A stretch of 13,608 nucleotides of DNA from Arachidicoccus sp050436765. Lineage in GTDB: Bacteria > Bacteroidota > Bacteroidia > Chitinophagales > Chitinophagaceae. The position numbers and the translations under genes were made by a program. Under the pieces are notes generated by a model. It made no database searches. It was not told where the DNA came from and saw only the letters and a list, made by a program, of their open reading frames with translations. The stretch's first letter is position 1. Every line of letters starts with the position of its first letter. Where the stretch lies: NCBI RefSeq assembly GCF_050436765.1, contig NZ_JBNQGD010000260.1, positions 1-13,608 on the forward strand, in the 5' to 3' direction. Of the stretch, positions 1 through 7,137 are shown one piece after another.

Positions 1-801
1 AAAGAAAATGATCAGCCAAATGGCGACATGGGAGTAATGCCATCTTCTTCCTTTGGAGGATGGGCTTCCTTAGATCCTACACAGTCCTTGGTGGATGCCT
101 ATGAAATGAAAAATGGTAAAACTATAGATGAAGCTGGCTCTGGTTACAATGCAAATGATCCTTATAATAATCGAGACCCTCGACTCACTGCAACAATAGT
201 ATGTCCTGGACAATTGTATGAAGGAAAGTATTATAATTCAATAGAGAAAAGCTCTCCTGATTTTTACAATGGTGGTAACAATTCAAAGACGGGATATATT
301 GAAAAGAAATTTACCTCTAATCTTTCTGATTTTGACGATATGTGGAATACTGGCCTGAATATAATTGTAATACGCTATGCAGAAATATTACTCAGTTATG
401 CAGAAGCAAAAATAGAAAGTGGAAGTATTGACAATTCGGTATACGACGCTATAGATAGTGTAAGGATAAGAGCAGGCATGCCGAAAGTAGATAGAATTGT
501 TTATTCTAACCAATCCACTCTAAGAACTTTAGTTCGTCGGGAAAGAAGGGTGGAGTTTGCTTTAGAAGGATTGCGTTGGTTTGATATCCAACGCTGGCAA
601 ATAGGTCCGCAAGTCCGGTCAGGAACTGTATACGGTACTAGGCTCGGTACAGTAGATGCTAATACCGGTGCATTAAACCTTTCTGGAAGTAACATTACTG
701 TAGAACAAAGATTATTCAATTCGAATAGAGATTATTTATGGCCAGTGCCACAGTCACAGCGTGATATCGATAAAAAGCTGACGCAAAATAATGGTTATTG
801 A
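1..801 (+). CDS. SusD/RagB-family outer-membrane glycan-binding lipoprotein, C-terminal part (5' truncated by window edge)
   Basis: The reading frame is open from base 1, so the gene starts upstream; the first in-frame ATG at 28 is internal. About 266 C-terminal residues are visible. SusD proteins are surface lipoproteins that bind oligosaccharides and sit as a lid on a SusC TonB-dependent porin. Family hallmarks seen, numbered from the ATG at 28: PTQSLVDAYEMKNGK (17-31), the NNRDPRL block (47-53), the helical RYAEILLSYAEAKIESG segment (116-132) of the TPR-like fold, the RRERRVEFALEGLRWFDIQRW block (170-190), and the C-terminal YLWPVPQSQRDIDK segment ending in LTQNNGY. The lipoprotein signal and any SusC partner lie outside the window. 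A strong terminator follows at once, so SusD probably ends its own transcript. The downstream glycosidases suggest a xylan-type ligand. Family assignment is secure; ligand is inferred. Confidence 0.95.
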   Translation, partial: KENDQPNGDMGVMPSSSFGGWASLDPTQSLVDAYEMKNGKTIDEAGSGYNANDPYNNRDPRLTATIVCPGQLYEGKYYNSIEKSSPDFYNGGNNSKTGYIEKKFTSNLSDFDDMWNTGLNIIVIRYAEILLSYAEAKIESGSIDNSVYDAIDSVRIRAGMPKVDRIVYSNQSTLRTLVRRERRVEFALEGLRWFDIQRWQIGPQVRSGTVYGTRLGTVDANTGALNLSGSNITVEQRLFNSNRDYLWPVPQSQRDIDKKLTQNNGY

Positions 802-812
802 TTTTAATGAAA

Positions 813-857
813 ACTGTCCGACATTTTTTGATAAAAGATGTTCGGACAGTCTTTTTT
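813..857 (+). terminator. Rho-independent terminator after the SusD-like gene
   Basis: ACTGTCCGA (813-821) pairs with TCGGACAGT (842-850). The stem extends inward with CAT/ATG around a one-base bulge, and the 3' arm is followed by CTTTTTT (851-857). It lies 11 bp after the SusD stop codon. It implies that the GH43 gene downstream is either transcribed separately or reached only by readthrough. Confidence 0.88.
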
Positions 858-1111
858 CTGATTGCATTCGTATAAGGTTTTAGTTTTTGGATTTCTCTCT
901 TAAGTTCCATTCAAAATGGCAATAAAAAACTTGACTTTTTGCATATATTAAATGATTATTTAAGTAAAGCGTTTTCTTACTGAAGGATGTTTCGACCATT
1001 GGCAGATAATCTTTAAAGGCGCACCGATTGAAACGGTATTACAATCAATGAAAAACAGATATCTAAATATTCAAAATAAATAATTAAATTATCCATTTTA
1101 AGAAAAGTTAT
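858..1111. other. Spacer between SusD terminator and GH43 gene
   Basis: No full gene is seen. The spacer holds a small hairpin CCATT-CAA-AATGG (about 909-921) and an AT-rich stretch with a TTGACT sequence near 931. A 40-codon open frame ends at the stop 1081-1083, and its translation resembles part of an STN domain (see findings). No exact TAnnTTTG promoter element was found, so the GH43 promoter is not located. The base composition changes from AT-rich to more mixed around 985-1050, where the coding-like fragment sits. Confidence 0.5.
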
Positions 1112-2716
1112 ATGCGGATAACATTCATATTATTGTTGCTTGCGGGGTTTATACAGCCCATAAAAGCTCAAACCAACAATGGGGACCATCTATGGACCGC
1201 TGATAATGGCAATGGGACGTATAAGAATCCTCTACTTTGGGGAGATTGGCCTGATCCGGATGTAATCCGAGTGGGAAATGAATTCTATATGGTTTCAACA
1301 AGCATGCATTATGTTCCCGGGTGCCCTATCTTAAAATCAAAAGATCTGGTGAATTGGGAATTAGCAGCTTACGCCGTTCAACGTTATGATGAAGATCCAA
1401 GATATAATTTAGAAGGCGGTGAAATGTATTTAAGAGGATCTTGGGCAGCTACAATTAGGTATCATAACGGGTTATTTTATGTTGGCTTTTGTACCCCAAA
1501 CTGGGGGAAAGAGAAGGGACATTTTTCGATGTGCACGGCTAAAGATATAACCGGTCCCTGGAAGCGCACGATATTCCCAGAATACCTATATGATCCGGGG
1601 CTGTTTTTTGATGATAACGGTAAAGTTTATGTGGTGCATGGTCAAGGGCAATTGTATGTAACAGAGCTTTCTGCTAATGCGCTTTCGGTAATTAGTTCAC
1701 CAAAATTAATTTGGGATAAATCTATTCCAGTTCCGGCTGGCTCAACGGCTACAGGTTCCGGATATGGCATGGAAGGATCGCATGTCTATAAGATCAATGG
1801 TTATTATTATATTACCTGCCCTGCAGGAGGAACGCAAGGTTGGCAGATGTGTCTGCGAAGTAAAAGCATTTATGGCCCATACGAAAGCAAAGTAATTGCA
1901 CAGGATGAATCTTCCTATCCGGGGAATGGGTTGCATCAAGGAGGCATGGTTCAGATACAGGATGGGAGTTGGTGGTTTATCATTATGCAAGACCGTGGTG
2001 CAATAGGCCGTGTGCCGAATTTAGTTCCGGTTGTCTGGAAAGACGGCTGGCCAATGTTGGGGAAAGATGGCAATGGAAAGGGTGTAGTTGTTTATACAAA
2101 GCCAAATGTTGGGAGAAAATATTCAGTAAAAGTACCTGCGACGACAGATGAATTTTCTAATGGTAAGTTGGGCTTACAATGGCAATGGAATCATAACCCT
2201 GACAATAAAAAGTGGTCATTAAAAGAAAGAACTGGATATATGCGTTTACATGCTTGCTATGCGAAAAAATTGCCTTTTGCGCGTAACACACTTACCCAAC
2301 GGGTGCAAGGGCCGGCCTCAGTAGGAACTGTTGAAATGGAACTTGAGGGGCTAAAAGATGGAGACATAGCCGGATTTGGTATTTTCCAATCACCTTATGC
2401 TTTCATAGCTGTACGCAAAGAAGAGAATCGTAATTGTTTAATGATGATCAATAATGGAAAGGTAATCGATAGTATTGCCGATTTTAAACCACAAAAAATA
2501 TGGATAAGAGCAGCGGCTACGCATATTAAATTTTTAGCTTCTTTTTCTTATAGTATAGATGGGGAAAAGTTTATTCCTTTTGGTGATCAATTGAAAATGG
2601 CTCTTGGTTATGCTTGGACAGCAAACAGATTTGCAATGTTTTGTTTTAACACACATAAAGAAAGTCTTGGCGGGTATGCCGATTTTAATTGGTTCAGATT
2701 TAAAGGAGAAAATTGA
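1112..2716 (+). CDS. Glycoside hydrolase family 43 protein (beta-xylosidase / alpha-L-arabinofuranosidase type), secreted
   Basis: This 534-residue enzyme likely releases xylose or arabinose from xylan-derived oligosaccharides. Residues 1-20 form a signal peptide (MRITFILLLLAGFIQPIKAQ), so it is exported to the periplasm or surface. A five-bladed beta-propeller follows (about 36-330). By analogy with characterised GH43 xylosidases, the catalytic residues are general base Asp48 in the DWPDPD block (45-50), pKa-modulating Asp161 in YDPGLFFDDNG, and general acid Glu221 in MEGSHVYKINGYYY. Residues about 345-532 form a beta-sandwich C-terminal domain of the GH43_C2/concanavalin type, common in long GH43 beta-xylosidases. 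All three acidic residues are present, so it should be active. It starts at ATG 1112 because the signal peptide begins there. The neighbours (GH2, CE2-like esterase) support hemicellulose use. Exact specificity (xylosidase, arabinofuranosidase or both) cannot be decided from sequence alone. Confidence 0.93.
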   Translation: MRITFILLLLAGFIQPIKAQTNNGDHLWTADNGNGTYKNPLLWGDWPDPDVIRVGNEFYMVSTSMHYVPGCPILKSKDLVNWELAAYAVQRYDEDPRYNLEGGEMYLRGSWAATIRYHNGLFYVGFCTPNWGKEKGHFSMCTAKDITGPWKRTIFPEYLYDPGLFFDDNGKVYVVHGQGQLYVTELSANALSVISSPKLIWDKSIPVPAGSTATGSGYGMEGSHVYKINGYYYITCPAGGTQGWQMCLRSKSIYGPYESKVIAQDESSYPGNGLHQGGMVQIQDGSWWFIIMQDRGAIGRVPNLVPVVWKDGWPMLGKDGNGKGVVVYTKPNVGRKYSVKVPATTDEFSNGKLGLQWQWNHNPDNKKWSLKERTGYMRLHACYAKKLPFARNTLTQRVQGPASVGTVEMELEGLKDGDIAGFGIFQSPYAFIAVRKEENRNCLMMINNGKVIDSIADFKPQKIWIRAAATHIKFLASFSYSIDGEKFIPFGDQLKMALGYAWTANRFAMFCFNTHKESLGGYADFNWFRFKGEN

Positions 2717-2761
2717 TTTGTTGGATGCACGTTGCTGAGATATTATAGGATTCTTGTGCTA

Positions 2762-2777
2762 CCAATGTAAACATTGG
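2762..2777. promoter_or_regulatory. Palindromic operator-like site upstream of GH2
   Basis: CCAATGT (2762-2768) and ACATTGG (2771-2777) are perfect inverted 7-mers around an AA centre. The size and symmetry suit a dimeric DNA-binding regulator, but it could equally be a small RNA hairpin. No regulator gene is present in the window. Confidence 0.3.
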
Positions 2778-2859
2778 AGTTTATAAAAAGGAGCGTAAAG
2801 CCAATCGATCGCTTTAGTGCGGCTGAGCTGTAAGCGACCAACAAGGTTTAAAAATACTA

Positions 2860-2882
2860 TCTGGTTTAGGGACTAAGCCGGA
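2860..2882 (+). other. Stable hairpin in the GH2 upstream spacer
   Basis: TCTGGTTTAG (2860-2869) can pair over all ten positions with CTAAGCCGGA (2873-2882), using two G-U pairs, around a GGA triloop. An A-rich stretch follows, so it does not look like a terminator on this strand. It could belong to a folded 5' leader of the GH2 mRNA. Confidence 0.4.
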
Positions 2883-3028
2883 CACTAAAAAAAACGAAGT
2901 AAGGCGTTACCATTAGGCAAGTCTATGATTTCCGAAGCCCAACCCATTGGCGCTGCCGTGAGTGGGTACACTAATGCATCAATTAATACATTCGTTATTT
3001 AAATTGGTTTAATTTTAAGTAATTATAT

Positions 3029-5518
3029 ATGAAACAAAATAGTATAGTTTTTTTTATATTCTTTGTGTTATGCTTGGGTCCCAAGTTGTTATTTGCGCAG
3101 GATTTTTATTCTAGTTCTACGAAATTCAATACCGGTTGGAAATTTGCAAGTATTGAATTTTTAGGAAATAAAGATGATAAACAAGATCAACGCGGCCTTG
3201 GTAAGAATTGGAATGATCAATTTTTAATCGAGAAGGTAAATAAAAGTGATTCAGCTTTATTGCATGAAAATACTGATTTGCAACATGCATTTTCTTTGTT
3301 AAAAGGCCGTAAGTGGGCAGACGTAACGCTTCCACACATTGCATTTCCTGAATCTGTGCCAGTCATACATCCACGAGAAGGTCTTGCTTATTACAAGAAA
3401 ACCTTTAGGGTTCCAACAAATTTAAAAGGAAAGAAAATTGTGATCGAATTTGAAGGCGCAATGCAAATAGCCACCATTTGGTTCAATGGCAAATTTGTAC
3501 AACGACATTTAGGTGGTTACTTGCCTTTCTCTGTCGATATAACGGACTTGGCAAAATATGGATATGATAATACAATTGTGGTTGAGCTGGATAATCGAGC
3601 AAATCCACTTGTGCCGCCGGGAAAACCTGTGAATAAGCTAGATTTTATTTACTATTCGGGAATCTATCGCAATGTATGGCTTCACGTTACCAATTTGCTT
3701 CATATTACTAATGCGAATACTGCCGATAAAAAGGCAGGGGGCGGCATTTTTGTTACTTATAAAGATGTGTCGTCGCAACAGGCTACAGTAGATATTCAAA
3801 CAAATATTAAAAACGAGAGTAACCACACCAAACATTTCACTTTAGAACAGCAATTAATTAACCGTGCTGGTAAAATTGTAATCCAAGAGGAATCGCATAT
3901 TGTTTCGGTAAAGGCGTCTTCCGATATTGACCTACGGCAATCGTTAACGATAAAGCACCCACAGCTTTGGAGTCCCAACGAGCCTAATTTATACACATTG
4001 CGCACAATAATAAAAAAGGATGGACAAAGTAGGGATTCAAAGAATACAAATATTGGTATTCGTAGTTTTTATATAAGTCGTAAAACAGGACTACTGATTA
4101 ACGGAAAACCTTTTCGTATTGAAGGATCCAATAGACATATGAATTATCCTTGGATTGGTAATGCTTTATCGGACAATGCCAATTACCGGGATGCATACCT
4201 TATAAAAAAGGCTGGCATCAATTGTCTTAGATTGGCACATTATCCTCAAGCTCCTTCTTTTTATGATGCCTGTGATAGTTTAGGAATATTATTAGTTGAT
4301 TGTATACCTGGTTGGCAATTTTTTAATCAATCCCCCATATTCAAACAAAATGTGATGAATGATATTCGTCAAACTATTAGACGAGACAGGAATCACCCCT
4401 CTATCGTGTTATGGGAAATGAGTTTAAACGAAACTTATCCTACAGCTACGTTTCGTTGTGAACAAAATGAAGTAGCTCAAAGTGAGTGGCCTACAAAAGA
4501 AAATTTTTACACAAGTGGAGACTCCTATTTTACAAAGGCCTGCTGGGACGTACCTTATGACGATTGGAACGGTGATCCTGGTGCACGTGATAATACGACC
4601 TATCCCGATAATGCTTTTTTAATTAGAGAATATGGAGATTATGAATTTGGCGGTGGAGAAAGCACATCCAGAAAGTCAAGAGGAGACGGTGAGAAAGCTA
4701 TGTTACAACAAGCTTGGAATCTGCAATGGGAGCATAATCGGAATATAAAATCATATCCACATTCTATTGGTGATTTGACCTGGGCATTTTTTGATGGGTT
4801 AGCAGGTGTTACCGATAAGGTAGAGTCTTGGGGATTGGCAGACCTTTACCGTATTCCTAAATTTTCTTACTATTTTTTTGAAAGTCAAAAACGTAATGCA
4901 AAACCGATGGTTTATATCGCTAATTACTGGTTGCCAGGGAGCTCCCCCACAAAGGTGATTGTTTATAGTAACTGTGATGAAGTAAAATTGTATGTAAATA
5001 ATAAAGAAATAGCTACTCAAAAACCTGATAACGGTCCTGACGCGCCTTATGGCACTGCTTTGGATCAAGGAGGGCATCCTTTTGGCGGGGGCGATGCGAA
5101 GCATTTATCTTCCCCACCTTTTACTTTTATGCATGTGCCATATGCTCCCGGAGCATTAAAAGCTGTAGGCTATAGGAAAGGTAAGGCGGTAGCCAATTAT
5201 ACAGTATTCACTCCAGACAAACCCTTGGCAATTGAACTTTATGCGGATGAAGAAAATAGGCCTCTATCTGCCGATGGTGCAGATGCAATATTTATACGTG
5301 CCAAAATTGTAGATGCTGCAGGTCATCCGGTATTTACGGCGGATAATAAAATTCACTTTGCGATAACTGGTGACGCGGTTATTGTCAGTCCAAAAGATAT
5401 TAAGGCTGAGGCTGGTATTGCAACGATATTATTGAGGTCAGGATTAAAACATGGCAAAGTAGAGGTTTATGCGACTTCTACTGGACTTCAGAAAGGAATT
5501 ATTTCTATAAAAAAATAA
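3029..5518 (+). CDS. Glycoside hydrolase family 2 protein (beta-galactosidase-like), secreted
   Basis: This 829-residue exo-acting glycosidase presumably removes a terminal beta-linked sugar from oligosaccharides in the periplasm or at the surface. A signal peptide spans about 1-23 (cleavage near LLFA-QD). The N-terminal GH2 sugar-binding jelly roll (about 95-222) includes LAYYKKTFRVP and IYYSGIYRNVWL. An immunoglobulin-like domain follows (about 232-345), then the catalytic TIM barrel (about 350-625), with GSNRHMNYPWIG and RLAHYPQAPSFYDACD blocks. The acid/base is Glu468 in LWEMSLNE, and the nucleophile is Glu534 in LIREYGD. The C-terminal part has a DUF4982-like domain (about 640-730) and a last Ig-like domain (about 735-829). 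Length and domain order fit the large Bacteroidota GH2 enzymes. GH2 includes galactosidases, glucuronidases, mannosidases and arabinopyranosidases; substrate is not readable here, though context suggests a hemicellulose side chain. Confidence 0.93.
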   Translation: MKQNSIVFFIFFVLCLGPKLLFAQDFYSSSTKFNTGWKFASIEFLGNKDDKQDQRGLGKNWNDQFLIEKVNKSDSALLHENTDLQHAFSLLKGRKWADVTLPHIAFPESVPVIHPREGLAYYKKTFRVPTNLKGKKIVIEFEGAMQIATIWFNGKFVQRHLGGYLPFSVDITDLAKYGYDNTIVVELDNRANPLVPPGKPVNKLDFIYYSGIYRNVWLHVTNLLHITNANTADKKAGGGIFVTYKDVSSQQATVDIQTNIKNESNHTKHFTLEQQLINRAGKIVIQEESHIVSVKASSDIDLRQSLTIKHPQLWSPNEPNLYTLRTIIKKDGQSRDSKNTNIGIRSFYISRKTGLLINGKPFRIEGSNRHMNYPWIGNALSDNANYRDAYLIKKAGINCLRLAHYPQAPSFYDACDSLGILLVDCIPGWQFFNQSPIFKQNVMNDIRQTIRRDRNHPSIVLWEMSLNETYPTATFRCEQNEVAQSEWPTKENFYTSGDSYFTKACWDVPYDDWNGDPGARDNTTYPDNAFLIREYGDYEFGGGESTSRKSRGDGEKAMLQQAWNLQWEHNRNIKSYPHSIGDLTWAFFDGLAGVTDKVESWGLADLYRIPKFSYYFFESQKRNAKPMVYIANYWLPGSSPTKVIVYSNCDEVKLYVNNKEIATQKPDNGPDAPYGTALDQGGHPFGGGDAKHLSSPPFTFMHVPYAPGALKAVGYRKGKAVANYTVFTPDKPLAIELYADEENRPLSADGADAIFIRAKIVDAAGHPVFTADNKIHFAITGDAVIVSPKDIKAEAGIATILLRSGLKHGKVEVYATSTGLQKGIISIKK

Positions 5519-5955
5519 AGATTTTATAGAAAGCTCTGATGAGTCTTGCAAAGATTAAAAATATATGAGCGCTCTTTTCTCTATTTTTAATCTTAAAATG
5601 AATAAAAATGATTCAAAAAATTGCGGAGGAAGTCTTAATATTTTTTTAATTAACCATTCTTTTTCTGGTTAAACAAATCAATGTTTTATTTTCACCACGA
5701 CAGAATTGATATTTTAAAAGACCGGGATGATGGTGTTGTAACCTACAGTATCATTCCGGCACTATTTTCACCAGCCCGGGTCTGTAAACGATAATTGTAG
5801 AAATCCTTTTATCATTACCTCGACGAATTTAATGGATTTTGCTATATTCCAATAAGCGAGGTTAATCAAAGAAAGAATATTTTCAATTTTGATTAGCTTA
5901 GTATAAATTTATGCTTTCCTTCAATCAAAGCAATAATGAAAATAAATATATCAAA
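5519..5955. other. Spacer between GH2 and the esterase gene
   Basis: This roughly 440-bp spacer (measured to the preferred esterase start) holds no full gene. It contains a perfect 13-bp AT-rich inverted repeat (5551-5594), a 7-bp repeat TTAACCA/TGGTTAA (5650-5672), and a CCGGGATGAT/ATCATTCCGG stem (5722-5759). The last lies inside a 37-codon open frame, 5681-5794. The end is AT-rich, with TATAAATTTATG at about 5901-5912 that only partly matches the TAnnTTTG element, so no promoter is called. Confidence 0.45.
5551..5594. repeat. 13-bp perfect inverted repeat after the GH2 gene, possible terminator
   Basis: AAGATTAAAAATA (5551-5563) is the exact reverse complement of TATTTTTAATCTT (5582-5594). 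The 18-nt loop carries the palindrome GAGCGCTC (5567-5574) followed by TTTTCTC. It lies 32 bp after the GH2 stop codon, a usual terminator position, but the stem is almost all A-T and no T-run follows it. Terminator function is therefore only possible; a protein-binding site is the alternative. Confidence 0.4.
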
Positions 5956-7038
5956 ATGAAATTTTTAAGTTTACTCTTCTTAACATTCATATCTACTACA
6001 TGCGTCTTTTCTCGAGGCAATCATGCTACCTTAGTCAAAAATGATAATCAGAAAATTCGATATTGTGGACGAATTGACATAAAAGATTCTGCCACTATTA
6101 TGTCATGGACAGGAAGTAGTGTTTTATTTAATTTTCATGGAAATTCTGTCAAAGCGGAATTAGGCGATGAGGATGGAAACAATTTTTTTGATGTAATCAT
6201 TGACGGAAAAGTTTTAAAACAACTTCACCTAAAAAAAGGTAAAAATGAATATACTATATGTGAAGGTTTAAAGAATACCAACCACTCTGTTGAACTATTT
6301 AAAATTACGGAAGCGGCATTTGGGAGGACTTACATTTATCAATTTCAACTAAACCGCGGGGCAAAGCTTTTGGCACCGACACCGGTGCCTAAAAGAAAAA
6401 TGGTATTTTTTGGAAACTCCATTACTTGTGGATATGGTGATGAAGATTCTGCGGGCAACAATAGTGCTCCACAATATGAAGATGGCTATATGTCATATGC
6501 AGCCATAACTGCCCGTAAACTGCATGCAGATTTTCATTGTATTTCTAAAAGCGGTATTGGCGTAATGGTAAGCTGGTTCCCACTCATTATGCCTGAAATG
6601 TACGATCGACTTTATTATAATGACCCAGATATTAAATGGGATTTTAGTCGTTACTCCCCTCAAATTGTTGTCGTAAATTTGTTTCAAAATGACTCTTGGA
6701 TAGTGAAGATCCCTAAAAATCCGGAGTTTAAAAGACAATTTGGCAACAAAGCCCCTACACCTGAATTTATTGTTAATGCTTACGAATCATTCATTAAAAA
6801 ATTAATTAATCATTACCCCAATGCTAAGATAGTTTGTGCATTAGGTAATATGGATGCAACTAAATCCGGCTCCCCTTGGATTGGATATATTGAGAAAGCC
6901 GTCGCAGGCCTGGGCAATAAAAATCTTTATACTTGTATCTTTCCTTATAAGCAAACCTCAGGTCATCCTAGTGAAAAAGAGCAGCTAAATATGGCTAACC
7001 AATTAACGACGTTTATCAATAGGAATATTAAGTGGTAG
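5956..7038 (+). CDS. Secreted SGNH-fold carbohydrate esterase, CE2-like (acetyl xylan esterase type)
   Basis: Likely removes O-acetyl groups from xylan or other hemicellulose. I chose ATG 5956 because MKFLSLLFLTFISTTCVFS is a signal peptide starting exactly there. The longer frame from 5911 adds 15 polar residues in front of it. Numbered from 5956, an N-terminal beta-sandwich (about 30-135, with SVKAELGDEDGNNFFDVIID) is followed by the SGNH hydrolase domain (about 148-360). Visible blocks are the nucleophile Ser155 in FFGNSITCGYG, Gly200 in SKSGIG, Asn245 in NLFQND, and His337 in SGHPSEKEQ. The two-domain layout and length match carbohydrate esterase family 2. The usual Asp three residues before the catalytic His is Thr334 here, so it may use a Ser-His dyad. 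It converges on the phosphodiesterase-fold gene downstream. Family good; substrate inferred from GH43/GH2 context. Confidence 0.87.
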   Translation: MKFLSLLFLTFISTTCVFSRGNHATLVKNDNQKIRYCGRIDIKDSATIMSWTGSSVLFNFHGNSVKAELGDEDGNNFFDVIIDGKVLKQLHLKKGKNEYTICEGLKNTNHSVELFKITEAAFGRTYIYQFQLNRGAKLLAPTPVPKRKMVFFGNSITCGYGDEDSAGNNSAPQYEDGYMSYAAITARKLHADFHCISKSGIGVMVSWFPLIMPEMYDRLYYNDPDIKWDFSRYSPQIVVVNLFQNDSWIVKIPKNPEFKRQFGNKAPTPEFIVNAYESFIKKLINHYPNAKIVCALGNMDATKSGSPWIGYIEKAVAGLGNKNLYTCIFPYKQTSGHPSEKEQLNMANQLTTFINRNIKW

Positions 7039-7075
7039 CAATATTATCAATTAAATATGTTACAGATTAGAAGTG

Positions 7076-7111
7076 AAAAACACTCTGCAAAAAATGGGCA
7101 AAGTGTTTTTT
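7076..7111. terminator. Bidirectional rho-independent terminator between convergent genes
   Basis: AAAAACACT (7076-7084) pairs with AGTGTTTTT (7102-7110). TGC/GCA can extend the stem inward. The A-run on the left and T-run on the right let it stop transcription from both sides. It lies 38 bp after the esterase stop and 27 bp from the stop codon of the convergent gene. Confidence 0.87.
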
Positions 7112-7137
7112 ATGAGATTCCTAAATCCACATAGTAA

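Larger units (their letters stand above)
2717..3028. other. 312-bp spacer upstream of GH2, rich in potential secondary structure
   Basis: No full gene is seen. The spacer is less AT-rich than the other spacers and contains four inverted repeats: CCAATGT/ACATTGG (2762-2777), TAAAGC/GCTTTA (2796-2816), a 10-bp wobble-containing stem with a GGA triloop (2860-2882), and ACCCA/TGGGT (2942-2967) enclosing GGC/GCC. The third is followed by an A-run, not a T-run, so it is not a + strand terminator. A 25-codon open frame from ATG 2925 ends at 3002. It may be a structured 5' leader, a small RNA gene or a decayed gene; the sequence alone does not decide. Confidence 0.45.

Noticed and set aside
1742..1990. 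Minus-strand open frame inside GH43
   Set aside because: It covers the catalytic Glu221 region of GH43 on the opposite strand and shows no recognisable motif.
4799..5104. 101-codon open frame on the minus strand inside the GH2 gene
   Set aside because: It lies opposite a clearly coding, conserved GH2 region and its translation has no domain or protein-like pattern; it is a shadow of the GH2 codons.
5650..5672. TTAACCA/TGGTTAA hairpin considered as a terminator
   Set aside because: Neither strand has a T-run after the stem, and the stem is only 7 bp.
5956..6050. Lipoprotein signal in the esterase N terminus (FISTTC)
   Set aside because: The residues before Cys do not form a good lipobox (a small residue, Ala or Gly, is expected at -1, but Thr is present); ordinary signal peptidase I cleavage is more likely.
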